From Phocoena phocoena (taxonomy: Eukaryota; Chordata; Mammalia; Artiodactyla; Phocoenidae): a DNA stretch of 64,000 nt. The notes below the pieces were generated by a model that was not told where the DNA came from, ran no database searches, and saw only the letters and a program-made list of their open reading frames with translations. Both the position numbers and the translations under genes were made by a program. This document shows positions 1 to 10,787 of the stretch, piece after piece. How positions within the stretch are numbered: the first letter of the stretch is position 1; the number at the start of each line of letters is the position of its first letter. The stretch covers positions 55,996,639 through 56,060,638 of the forward strand of contig NC_089220.1 in NCBI RefSeq assembly GCF_963924675.1. Direction: 5' to 3'.

Positions 1-254
1 TTTGTTAAAGGTAGATGGTGAGTTTAAGAATTGTTCTAATGAAATCATCTATATTTTTCTAAGTGCTTTAATTTTTTTCTGACAGTGATAGTAAATATTA
101 TTTAAATTACTTTAAATTGACAGATTATTAATATCTTGTTATTTGTCATTAAATATTCCCATCAATTCTCCATTTTTTCAATTCTTCTTTTATGTCCTCA
201 TATCCTCAAAAATGTATTTGAAAGTCCTAATTGTGAGTAATTTATGTGTGTGTA

Positions 255-290
255 TTTATATATATATATATATATATATACATATATAGT
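255..290. repeat. (TA)n microsatellite
   Basis: A run of alternating T and A interrupted near its right end by a C (tatata...catatata). It lies just left of the ancient L1 fragment and has no other content. Confidence 0.85.
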
Positions 291-2060
291 CTCTAATTAA
301 TTCCAAGAAATATTTCTGGGTCAAATGAGATCTGTTTAGTCTTTTTATAAATTTTGCCATGTTACTTTCATGGATGTTGTACCATGAAATAGTAACAATA
401 TACTGTGATTATCATAGCAATATACAGGGAACCTAATTTCCAACTTAATATGCTACCAAACAATTAGAACTTAGTTTCTCTAGCTGGCTGAAAATATATT
501 TCAGTTTTTTAAAAATATTCATTTCTCTTTCATAAGTGACATTATTATCATATCATATTTAAGAGCCATCTTTGCCTCTTAGTAAATTTACTGTTTAAAA
601 CCATTTTCAACTTGTTATTCACTCATTGACCTTTTTTTATTGATTTCAAATTCTTTATCATTTAGTGAAATTATCCTTTTTAGTGTATGTTGCAAATGTT
701 TTTCCAGTTTGCTTTTGTCTCTTACTTCAAGTATTGTGGTGTGACTTTTTTTCCCCATATACAATTATTTTTAAAATATTATATATTAAAATTTTCAATC
801 TTAGAATTTCTGTAATTTTTTTAAATTTTTGTCTAGTGAGAAAAGCCTTTCACATTCTGAGATTAATAATTTTACTATGGTTTCTTCCATATTTTTAATT
901 ATTTGTCTTCTCCTCTCTTTCTTTTCCTGTCTTCTTCTACAGTTCTCCTCCTCTTCTCCTTCTTTTCTTTAACATTGCTTTTATCTAATTAGAATTTATC
1001 TTAGTTTGGGGTTGAGATATGTATTCACAATATCCTTTTTGTTGAATTAATACCCAAAAGGACTTACCCCATTTTTGTAAATGTTTCTTCATTTCCCATT
1101 GATCATAAGCATCAACTTTATCATATATTAATGGCTTTATTCATCTAGAGATACTTAAAATCTTTATTCTTTAGCTTATTAATCTGTCTATTCATGTAAG
1201 AGTATCACGTGATTTAATTATTATAGCACTATAATATATTTTGTTGTCTGCTATGACTAGCATTGCTTTATTATTCTTAATTTTCAGAATTTTCCCAGAT
1301 AGTTTTACTTGGTTTTATTTTTCCCACAAAATTTAGAATCATCTTTTCTAGTCAAAAACTCTTCTGTAAGTTTCATTGGGAGTACATTAAATGTATTAAC
1401 TGATATAGGGAGAATTGTTATTTTAGTTGTTTTGAATCTTTCTGTCTATAAACCTGATTTATGTACATCTTTGTTCTGTTCTTTATTTTAGGAGATATAT
1501 AAAAATCTATAATAGACATATAATTTTATTTATTGATTTATTCCTTATATGTATTTTATCCTTTTTTGTTTTATTATTATAAATAAAATTTTTATTTTAT
1601 TTTCTAATTCGTGGTTGTTTCTACATGAGAAGCTTGTTGATTCCTGAGTTGTATTATTTTTTAATCAGCCAGCTTCCTCTAGTCTCTTAATCTTTTTTTT
1701 TTTGAATTGTTTTAGTTAATACTCTTTGATTTTCCAATTATCAAAAAAAGTACAGGCAAATAATAAACATTAAAACTCTTCCTTTCCAACTGTTATGTCT
1801 CTCATTGCATTGTCTTGACAGACGATACTGTCTAGGACTTCCAGGGCATTGTTGAATAATAATAATAATGGCTGCAAAACATATCTAGGTTCTAAATTCA
1901 ATGGTACTGTTTCTAGTATTCTAATTAAGCATGGCATTAGCATTTTTGTTGTTGCTGTTGTTAAATTAAATATGTTTTCTATTTTTAAAAAAGCATTCTT
2001 CTGTTATTATTTTACTTAGCTTTTTCTTTCTCATCAATAACCTAATGAGGGATAATAAAA
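290..2060 (-). mobile_element. Ancient L1 (L1M-type) ORF2/3' fragment
   Basis: The plus strand reads as the complement of the 3' part of an old mammalian L1. Recognisable landmarks in order are the 'tgggtcaaatgag' block near 320, 'tgttgcaaatgtttttccag' near 688, 'attgggagtacattaaatg' near 1375, and 'aggacttccagggcattgtt' near 1834, which is the complement of the reverse-transcriptase region. The reading frame is destroyed by many stops and indels. It has no recognisable target duplication, as expected for an old, eroded copy. The edges are approximate. Confidence 0.75.
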
Positions 2061-4909
2061 AACGTCTCTCCAGAATATATAGAAATAGAGCACATATGGT
2101 TCTCTCTTCTCTTTAGAATATTTGTCATGTCCCATTTTCTGACTCCTTAGTATCTTTTGATACTCTCATTTGGGGGAATTCTCAGTCTTTATGATAGCCA
2201 TCCCCTACCATATTAGAATCCACAAGACTTAGTTACTTAGTGAGGACCAATTGTAGGTCTAGGTCAAACAGAACCAAGAATTCATCAATACACCTACTTC
2301 CAAAGACTTTTCAGAGGTCAGCAACTTGAATATTCAGAATCTCTGTATATTTTGTTGGCAGAAGTACCTAAGTTTCAGTATCAACAGTGGTAGAAGAAAA
2401 GAAGTCATCTTATCAAGGCAATTTCATAGCATTGTTTTGGGTATTATACATGGTAGCTAAATTCAAGCTTTCTACTTCAGCTTTCCAGTGATTAAACAAG
2501 CTACTCAATATCCTTTTCTGTTTAATTGGCTACCACAAATGATATATGTTTATTAAAGTTAATTACTCTGGATCTATTTAATTTGGTGACAGGTATGAAT
2601 ACAAAGTAACTCACTCTCATGGTACTTTTGGAGGTCTGGAACTGGCCTTCTGACCTACTTTGGAATTCTGTCACTTATAAACGTATTAAGTTACGTGCCT
2701 CATGGCAACCCATGGCATGCATCAGCAAGTAACTAAATTACCATCTATGGATAACTGGAATAAAGTCCAAGTGAAGCTGTTTCCATAGAAAAATATAAAG
2801 ACACGAGGAATCCAAGGAATGTGTGTGCTGAGCTTTCCTTTATTTATACTGGATCTTAAAGAAAGAGAATGTTTAGCCATTGTTAATTACAGAAATCATT
2901 ATATCATGTTAAACTTAGATTACTAATAAAGTATATGAAAGAGTATAAACATGAAAAGAGAAATGACTGCACAGGGGGGTAACTAGATTGCTGGAGTACT
3001 CCAAAGCCCCACCAACCACACCTCCCTTGTCAGCAGAAGCATCCTTACCTCCCCAGGGTCTCATGAGACTGTTTTTGCCTTGTTGAAGACTCTAAAACAA
3101 TCCCTGGAGCAATCAAACCTTCTCATGCACAACTCCACTTACTCTAATTTTATCATTTTATCCAGATCTGTAATGAGACAGAATCTAGCATTCCCCAGGG
3201 GGCTGGTTATAGTTAACCTGGGAGAAAAAAAGTAAAAGCATTGGAAAGCTTTGTTAATTTATATTGGATGAAATCCATGCATAATATTTGTGTGTATGGA
3301 TTCTAAGAGCATTTGACCAAAGAGAAAGAAACATAATTTTAGTAAAGCTGATTTTTTAAAGAGTACATTGATTGAGAACTTTATATTCCACCTGGAAACA
3401 GGAATGGTTCTAGCTGTTTGTTTACTGTTCTTTGAACTCAAAGTTATCTCTCATTAAATGAGGATGAGATGCTAGAAATTCCTCGGTCTACTGTAGTGGA
3501 AGAAATAGAAAAATTGATATTTATCAGTGTCAAAATAGATTTAAGATGTGCAATCTACTCCTAACTAGTTCCTAACTAATGTCCCCAGAGGTGGTTCATC
3601 AAAGCATTAAGAACTGTATTTTTATGAGAATGATAATATTGTTGAAATGTATTGTGGTGGTATTTCTGTGAAAGTCAGAGATGTTGTTAGTAGATTCTAC
3701 TTTTTAAAATAGATTCCCTGATCTTTGGGATGAAGTAACCACAGGGTAATAGATGCCAAAAAACTTCATATAAATGCAAAAACTATTAAGCGATTATGGA
3801 GTTCCTGGTACTGAAAGAGGCAAGACATTAAAGTCCAATTGGATTATAAGAGTAAAGAGTTGTACAAAAATAAACAAAATAAAACAAACAATATAAATCT
3901 AGATCTGGCAACCAGAGGTTTATTCTGAATCAATATAATAGTAACTTAAAGTATCTTAACCAGTTCTCAAAAATATGTCATTTCACAATCTGAGGTCCTC
4001 TTTAATGTAGTTGAATCTAAGTAACAAAGAGAAAGGGTCCTACACTAGCATAATAAGTATATATTATAATTCTTCATTTTTGCCTTTCCCAAAGCGACCT
4101 GTCAGTTGTGTACCATTGTAATTGTTAGGGATTTCAGGGATTGTTGGACATATGTCCAAGTGAATGCAAATTCTTGGGACACAGAATAACATTGTGTTCC
4201 ACAGATAAAGATAGAGGGTTAGCACAGTCTAGTGATAGAGTTTTACTCATGCTTGATACATAGTTGGTCCACAGAGTCTCAAACATGTTCTTTGATTACT
4301 TTTTCAATGCTTGAATACAGAATTTTAATAAATTCACTTGGTAATTGGTATATTGTCCATATTAGCTTACTGATTTCTGGAGCAAGGGCTATTATGCTAT
4401 GAAGGAGCTTATGCTCTATAGGTTAGTTTATCCCTCCAAGATCCCTGTTTAGTTTACTATGGAACTATACAGAATACGGATAGAGCTTGGGAAACACCTT
4501 GGATTATAATACATTAATTGAGTGGTAGTCCTAGTTGAAGCTTCCATCTGGATGTATTCTATATTGTAGTAAGTTAACACAGCCAGTATTATTTACTTTA
4601 TTGCTCTGGAAGTTACCTTGTTTTTTCCTACTAAAATAAGCTAAAATTCCTTTGGTGGACTTATATTCCTAAAGCTTCTATAAATTAGGGGACATTTTGC
4701 TCAGAAAAAAATTATATATGTATATATTAATATAGAGTTGATAAGGCATCTTTCGGGGATATGTAAAGAGCTATATAATTGAGGAGTCCTGAAATTAAGC
4801 TTCATTAGCTTCATGAAAAATCTGTCTCTGAGCTCATCATCACTATTTTGCTTCAGGACTCCATGAACTCTCCTGCTCTCTTACACAGTGTAGTCTGAAG
4901 GAGCCTTCC
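2061..4909. other. AT-rich single-copy or highly eroded sequence
   Basis: I recognise no gene or firm repeat here. The stretch at 3,900-4,850 has a texture that could be a degraded LTR-retroelement interior, but I could not match it to a family and do not call it. Open frames are short and lack codon structure. Confidence 0.5.
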
Positions 4910-5395
4910 TGTAACAGGGAAGAGCCAAATCTGACTACATGTTGGACCTGTTTCTTTTACTTTAACCTTTGTTTTCTGCTGCTTTTGTTCACTAAAAGGA
5001 TACTGTCTATACATAATGTCCTGTCTCGGGGAACCCTGCCCCTCTGCCTGAATGTTAAACCAAAGTGCCTTTATTCAGGGAAACATCCAGACCCTGTCCA
5101 CCTGTGGATGGCTGCAAGAAAGAAGAAATGAACACATCTCCTCCCTGAGGCTGGCCATTCCAGGGGACATTTGCGAATCTTATGGCCTTCTTACTTTACT
5201 TCATCTCCTCCCCCCTCTCTGTTCTATAAAAGAAACTGGCATCCAAACCCCGATAAGAAGGTGATTTTGAGACATTATTCTGACATCTTCTCGGTCTCCT
5301 GACTTTCCAAATAGTCATATTCCTTGCCTCAACACCTCGTCTCCGATTTATTGGCGTGTAGTGCGGCAAGCAGAGCAAGCTTGGACTCGGTAACA
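4910..5395 (+). mobile_element. Solo LTR of a class I endogenous retrovirus
   Basis: The element begins TGTAACAGGG and ends CGGTAACA, so it has the TG...CA ends of an LTR. It is flanked on both sides by TTCC (4,906-4,909 and 5,396-5,399), and a 4-bp duplication is typical of class I (gammaretrovirus-like) insertions. A TATA box (tctataaaag) lies at about 5,225-5,230, which sets the plus orientation. Downstream of it is a CpG-bearing R/U5-like region. No internal gag, pol or env is attached, so this is a solo LTR left by recombination between two LTRs. The retained CpGs and exact duplication suggest it is younger than the surrounding L1 and MaLR relics. The family name is not determined. The short open frames crossing it are not genes. 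Confidence 0.8.
5225..5230 (+). promoter_or_regulatory. TATA box of the solo LTR
   Basis: TATAAA within tctataaaagaa, about 165 bp before the LTR 3' end, is in the expected position for a retroviral U3 promoter. It could still act as an alternative promoter, but nothing here shows activity. Confidence 0.5.
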
Positions 5396-6829
5396 TTCCT
5401 AATCTCCATATTCTGTAAAACATAATGGAGGCCCAGTAAGTGATGATCTGATGACATTTTGTGGGTAGATCCTTAGGGAAATGAAGTTGGTGTTTTGATG
5501 AGAGACCTGTATGCTCAAGTTAGAAGGTAATTCCCAAGGAAATGCTCTATTTGAGCTTGTCATCTCAACCAAATTCTGGAATTCTGTGGCTTAGGACATA
5601 GTTGATAACCCCTCTAAAGGATATTTGCAATACAATTATGAATGCAGAGTCACTATGCATGGTAGGTATAAGTAAAGATAAAAACAAACATTTCTCCTCT
5701 TCTCTTCTCTCCCAGTGTATATGGGCCTTAATTTTGCCTTCGTCTAATTATTAGAAACCTGAGAAAAGTAGAATTTCAGCTGTTTCACCAGGCAACATTG
5801 TTTAGGACACAAAAAAAGAAATGCTGACTACTAAACCACATCTAGACTACGGGACTTAAAAAACAAACTAGTAAAAATCTGGGTGAAGCCATAGCTTTGG
5901 GTTTTCCTCAGCTTGGCGATTGAGTCTGTTCCTCTTTTGGTAAATTGGAAGCTAAGCTTATGAAACTGTTGGAAGAGAGATTGATTCCTATATGGAGCTC
6001 TCAGAATTTCTAAGTCATTGTGAATCCCCCACACCATTCCATGGTCTCATTCCCGCACATTGAGCTGTCAGTTTTTAAGGCTAACAAATAGCTCCTGGGA
6101 ATTTGCAAGGACTGTCAGAGAAGCACTGCTCTCGGTGCTGGCGTGCTGGGTTTCCTGTTCTGTGTTTTTCTATAATCTGAGAAATCTAGTGCTGGATATG
6201 ACCTCTTTTAATCTTCTGAGTCTGAAATTTCCAATTGAACCTAAAATTGTCAAGATTGGCTGTTGCAATTGACATTTCAGGAATTTGAGGGTAATATATC
6301 ACATCTGGGAATACTGTTCAGAACACTGTATTGAACAACCAGCAAGACTGCCAGGTTTGAATGCGGTCTAGAGGGCAGAGGCTCTTCGCTGAATAGAGAC
6401 TATAGTGTGTCTATAACTTGCTACTTTATCCTTTTGTTTCAGCTGATCAAATGTTGATATGTGTGTGGAAAAGGAAGGGGCTGAATGAAAATGTGCCAAA
6501 CGCTAATAAGAGAGGTACCTAGGAGACCTTTAGGGTACTGGAATGATGACCTCTTTGGTAAGTAACTTTCCTCATTTTGAAACACATATATGTTTGCTCT
6601 TGGATTAAGTGACTAGTTAATCATGGTTTGCAAGGTTATTATGGTGGTTGAGCTACCAATTATAAACTGTATGTTATATAATCCACTGACATCTACTCTT
6701 ACTTTCATAAACCCCTTCCTTTTGTTTCCCTTACCCTTATTCTGTTGTTCTTTTCTAGTATCTTATATTTGATGTTTAATATAACTATATTACTTGATTT
6801 ATTAATACACAAGGCCTTAAGTTGTCTTT
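5396..6829. other. Non-repetitive stretch of unknown function
   Basis: I see no repeat family here. The part at about 5,860-6,450 is less AT-rich than its surroundings, has several CpGs, and is followed by a pyrimidine run plus CAG (ttttgtttcag, about 6,432-6,442) resembling a splice acceptor. The open frames in it (5,831-6,037 minus, 6,060-6,272 plus) match nothing I know. It could be a conserved noncoding element or an exon of a noncoding RNA; this is inference only. Confidence 0.35.
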
Positions 6830-7345
6830 TAAACACTAATTTAACTATGTCAAGATTCTGATATTCAGGTTTTCATATTATTCTAGCTCTTGTATTTTTT
6901 AAAATATTTTAACTTTGACCCAAAATATGTATAGGAGGGAATTTAGTTAATCTGTTTAATGTAACTTCCTTGAGAGAGGGCCTTTTCTGATTTTTGGTTT
7001 TTCTCTAATTTTGTGATATTGTGATAAGGTAATATCATCTACACGTACAACTTTTCTTTATTCATTTTAGTTTACAGCCTAATATATGATCAATTTTCAT
7101 GAATATTCCTTTGCCACTAAAAAGTTTTATTCTTTTTTTCATTTGTGTTATCGATGTCTGCCTATTTATTTTGTGATTTAGCTTCTTTATATTCTTACTT
7201 AAATATCTTTAATTTTTTAGTTCATCTGTCATTTACTGAGAGGAAATTGAAGTCTACTATTATAGTATTTGTCTACTCCAACTCCTGCATTTTTTGCTTT
7301 TTAATATTTGTTATTATTAACCTGAAAACATATTAATTAATTATA
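6830..7345 (-). mobile_element. Ancient L1 fragment, antisense
   Basis: The plus strand is the complement of an old L1 ORF2 endonuclease-side region: the 'tttcatgaatattccttt' and 'attgaagtctactattatag' blocks resemble the antisense L1 consensus. It is strongly eroded and without an intact frame. Confidence 0.6.
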
Positions 7346-7397
7346 TATTTTTAATAAACTGTTCTCCTAAGCATCATAAAGTAATAAACACCTTTCT

Positions 7398-7490
7398 GAG
7401 TCAGAAGCTCTCAGTGTATGGCCCAACAGTCTGTGTTTTAATACTCTTTTGGCAATTTCAATGTAAAATAAAGTTTGCAAATCACAGCCT
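7398..7490. mobile_element. hAT-Charlie (MER5-like) terminal fragment
   Basis: The sequence from 'gagtcagaagctctc' through 'cagtctgtgttttaata' to 'gtttgcaaatcacagcctt' follows the end of MER5A-type elements. It is short and diverged, and no target duplication was seen. Confidence 0.45.
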
Positions 7491-7699
7491 TAAGGAATTG
7501 CCCTTGTTGGCATGGTTAAAATTGGCCCCCTGCCTTATCCAAATTCAAGCTTAGAGTTAATGGCAAATACCCAATGTACAGCAAAAGTAGATTGTCTTCA
7601 ATCTGGAGAGCATCCCCAAAGTGCACACACTATCTATTGCTTATAATCCAATGGTTCAAACTTATACGGTCATATCTAGTTAACTAAAAGGAGACTTAC

Positions 7700-8446
7700 T
7701 GATATGGACTGAATGTTTGTATCCCCCCCAGATTCATATGGGAAGCCCTAACTCCCAATGTGATGGTATTTGGAGATGGGCTTTTGTGAGGTAATTAGAG
7801 TTAGATGAGGTCATAAGGATGGCACCCTGACCCCATGGATTAATGTTCTTATAAGAAGAGACACTAGAGAGCTTGCTCTTTTTCCATGTGCACAAAGAAG
7901 AGCTCACGTAAAGACATAGTGAGGATGTGGCCATCTGCCAGCTAGGAAGAGATTCCTCACCAGGAACTGATTCAGCTCTGCCTTGATTTTTTTTTTTTTT
8001 AAATACATCTTTACTGAAGTATAATTGCTTCACAATACCGTGTTAGTTTCTGTTGCACAACAAAGCAAAGCAGCCATATGCATACACATGTCCATATATC
8101 CCCTCCCTTTTGAGCTTCCCTCCCATCCTCCCTATCCCACCCCTCTAGGTCATTGCAAATCACCGAGCTGATCTCCCTGTGCTATGCTGCTGCTTCCCAC
8201 CAGCCAACTATTTTACATTTGGTAGTGTATATACATCAATGCTACTCTCACTTCGCCCCAGCTTTGCCCTCCCACCCCATGTCCTCAAGTCCATTCTCTA
8301 TGTCTACCTCTTTATTCCTGCTCTGCAACTAGGTTCATCTACCTTGATCTTAACTTCCCAGTCTTCAGAATTGTGAGAAAATTTTCTGTTATTTAAATCA
8401 TCCAACCTGTGATATTTTGATATGGCAAACTGAGTTAACCAATACA
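7700..8446 (+). mobile_element. MaLR (MLT1-type) solo LTR, interrupted by an L1 tail
   Basis: It starts TGATATGGACTGAATG and ends in TTAACCAATACA. The internal blocks 'aatgtgatggtatttggag', 'cttataagaagagacac' and 'cagaattgtgagaaaat' are those of ERVL-MaLR LTRs. The flanks are CTTAC (7,695-7,699) and CTTAG (8,447-8,451), a 5-bp duplication with one change. The LTR is split at 7,987/8,342 by an L1 3' end, so only about 390 bp of the total belong to the LTR. There is no protein-coding content. Confidence 0.8.
7988..8341 (-). mobile_element. 5'-truncated L1 3' end nested in the MLT1 LTR
   Basis: A poly-T run (the complement of the L1 A-tail) starts the insert. It is followed by 'ctttactgaagtataattgc' and the cetartiodactyl L1 3' UTR, similar to the sequence at 44,690-45,060. 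CCTTGAT occurs on both sides (7,981-7,987 and 8,342-8,348) and is the target-site duplication. It shows the L1 landed after the LTR was fixed. Confidence 0.88.
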
Positions 8447-8764
8447 CTTAGAAACGTAGAATCTAGTTAGACTTGTGGCTAGTCAGAGTCACTGTGTGTG
8501 ACTACACACCTTGGCCAACATTGCATATAATCTGTAGTCTTAAAATTAACACTATTCAAGTTATACACCACAGTTGCCCTGTGGTAGGAATAAGATGATA
8601 ACTGATCTGAGGAAACAACTAGCGGTCCACAACAATTAGTTACAGTACATTTTAGTGTCTTTTTTCTTCTAAATATGAAAACATATTCATATATATGTAC
8701 ATATATACACACACACATGCACATATGTTCTTGACTTTATAGGTCTAAATAATACCTTTCAAAC
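8447..8764. other. Non-repetitive sequence with an AT/AC microsatellite
   Basis: No gene was seen. A mixed (AT)/(AC) run lies at about 8,688-8,720. Confidence 0.5.
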
Positions 8765-9258
8765 TAAAGAGTAATGGTGAGGAAAGCAACATGGACAGTT
8801 TTCTGACCTCATTTCCCATCAATCTCCAGCTTGTTCACTCTGCTCCAGGCATACCAGCCCCTTGTGGCTTCTCAAGGAGTTCAGGGATGCACCTACCTTA
8901 GGATTTTTGTTTTCCTTGGTTTCATTGTCAGAATGCCACTCTTGCAATTATCTGCTTGGAAAATTCACTCACTTCCTTGATGTCTATGCTCCTGTCTCAC
9001 CTACTTCATCACACTTCCAGCCAACCTTATCCTGATATATTGACCTTGTTTTATATATTGCTTCTTGCTTTCTTACATAGTACATCATTTATATATTTAT
9101 TATCTTTCCAGCTTCTCTCTATCTTATCAACTCCATTACAATAAGGGTATTTGTCAGTTTTGTTTCCTGATGTATCTTAAGTTGCTCAAACAATGCCTGT
9201 CATAGGATCTCAGCAATTGTCTGGTAAATAAAATATTTGTTGAGTGAAATAAATTCAC
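8765..9258 (+). mobile_element. L2 3' end, sense
   Basis: The order of blocks follows the L2 3' end: 'cactctgctccaggcatac', 'actcacttccttgatgtct', then 'tttgtcagttttgtttcctg', 'acaatgcctgtcatagg' and the terminal 'aataaaatatttgttgagtg'. This is an ancient LINE2 relic with no intact frame. Confidence 0.75.
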
Positions 9259-10139
9259 TTTTTTCTGAGCTCATTCACTCATACATTTTAAATCTCTATG
9301 ACTTCACTATTTTTTCTTGAGTTCTTATGTTTCTGCTTTATGCTGGTGATTCATAGGGATGGTGACTGTATTAAGCATATGATTTTACTTCTCCATTTTC
9401 ATCAACATGTAACAAAATATTTTTAGTAACTATTTTTTGTCTATTTTCTTAAAAGTTGTCTTCCCTTGTAATATCTTTGTACTGCCTGTCTGAACACTCA
9501 TTGTCGAAGGAGGGGAACATTCCTTAGGTTATATATTTGTAGGAATTCCACGTAGGAAAATGATTAGAATCGCTAGTATCAAGGTTAGTTGTTATTTATT
9601 TATTTATTTTTGCCTCAGGATTTTGAAGGTAAATTTGTTTATCATTTCTTCTCACCAGTCAAAGAGGATAACAACTGTATGCCTCTGACATGGAGACAGG
9701 CTTCAGCCTGAATACATGGCCTTCCTGCATGATTCCTTTGCCTCCTATTTCTAAGACGCAAACTGGTTCCAGAGGAGTTCATGATGCTATATGCCATTGT
9801 CTTTCCCTGATAAACAAAAGGGATTCACTGTAGATTTGGCCATCACCTTTTAAAAAGCCTATTTTTCTGATTACTTCTGAGATTGATTGCCATAATTCTT
9901 TCTGTTTCCTAGAACAGTCACTACTATTTGAAGCTTATTGCATTTGGCTGTGTTTCTACTCACTTTTTAATATTTTTTCAGGGCCATTTAGCTGTGTCTG
10001 AATTTTTCTGTAAATGAAAGTTACATTTCTATTTCTCATTTTCTTATTACTTTTACACGTTTTCTAAGGAAAAACTGCTTTCTTCAAATCATAGTATTTC
10101 TAGCTTCCTGAGTTGAAAAATATAATTCATTTAATCTAA
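9259..10139. other. AT-rich sequence, no recognised feature
   Basis: A short (TTTA)n run lies at about 9,593-9,610. I see no other structure, gene or repeat I can name. Confidence 0.5.
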
Positions 10140-10257
10140 AACTTCGTTATTCTTTTTTCTAAGCACCTGTATTTAATTGTTTTTATTTAAGTACTGCTTT
10201 AGTGGCACCCTATAATATTGATACACAACAAACAGATTTTAAATCAGTTCTAAATAG
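10140..10257 (-). mobile_element. Small ancient L1 fragment, antisense
   Basis: 'taagtactgctttagtggcaccctataatattg' at about 10,190-10,225 resembles the complement of L1 ORF2 ('actgctttagctgcatccc'). It ends at the MLT1 LTR boundary, so the LTR may have inserted into it. Support is weak because of its length. Confidence 0.4.
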
Positions 10258-10787
10258 TGTATTAGTTTTCTATTTGCTGCAGTAACAAGTTACCATAAAC
10301 TGGATGGCTTAAAACAACACAAATTTATTCTCTTACATTTCTGGATGTCAGAAATCCCATACCTTTCTCACTAGGTTAAGATCAATTGTCTGCAAAATTT
10401 TATTCCCTTTTAGAGGCTGTAGGGGAAAATTCCTTTCCTTGTTTTTTCCAGCTTTCAGAAGCTACCCACTTTCCTTGGGATTTGGCCTCCTTCCTACATT
10501 TTTAAAGCCAGCAAAATAGCATCCCTGTTTCCATTGTCACATCTCTTTCACTGACTCTGACTCCTTTTCTGCCACCCTCTTCCATTATTAAGGAAACTTA
10601 TGATTACATTGGGGCCACCTAGGTAATCCAGGATAATGTCCATATTTTAAGGTCAGCTGTTTAGCAAACTTAATTTTATTGGCAACCTTAATTCCCCTTT
10701 GCCATGTAATTTAAAGTAGTCACAAGTTCTGAACTTTAGGAATTAGGCATTGTGGAGAGGAGGGGCAGAATTATTCTGCCTAGAACA
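10258..10787 (-). mobile_element. MaLR (MLT1B/C-like) LTR, antisense
   Basis: On the minus strand it starts TGTTCTAGGCAGAATAATTC and ends with the LTR-terminal ...AACTAATACA. The plus strand shows 'aactggatggcttaaaac', 'acctaggtaatccaggata' and 'ccctttgccatgtaat', all conserved MLT1 blocks. The 5-bp flanks do not match each other, consistent with age. No internal region is attached. Confidence 0.8.

Noticed and set aside
3900..4850. Degraded ERV interior next to the solo LTR
   Set aside because: The LTR has its own TTCC duplication on both sides, which shows the neighbouring DNA is not its interior; no pol or gag motif could be read.
7734..8033. 99-codon minus-strand frame
   Set aside because: It is antisense to the MLT1 LTR and runs into the T-run of the nested L1.
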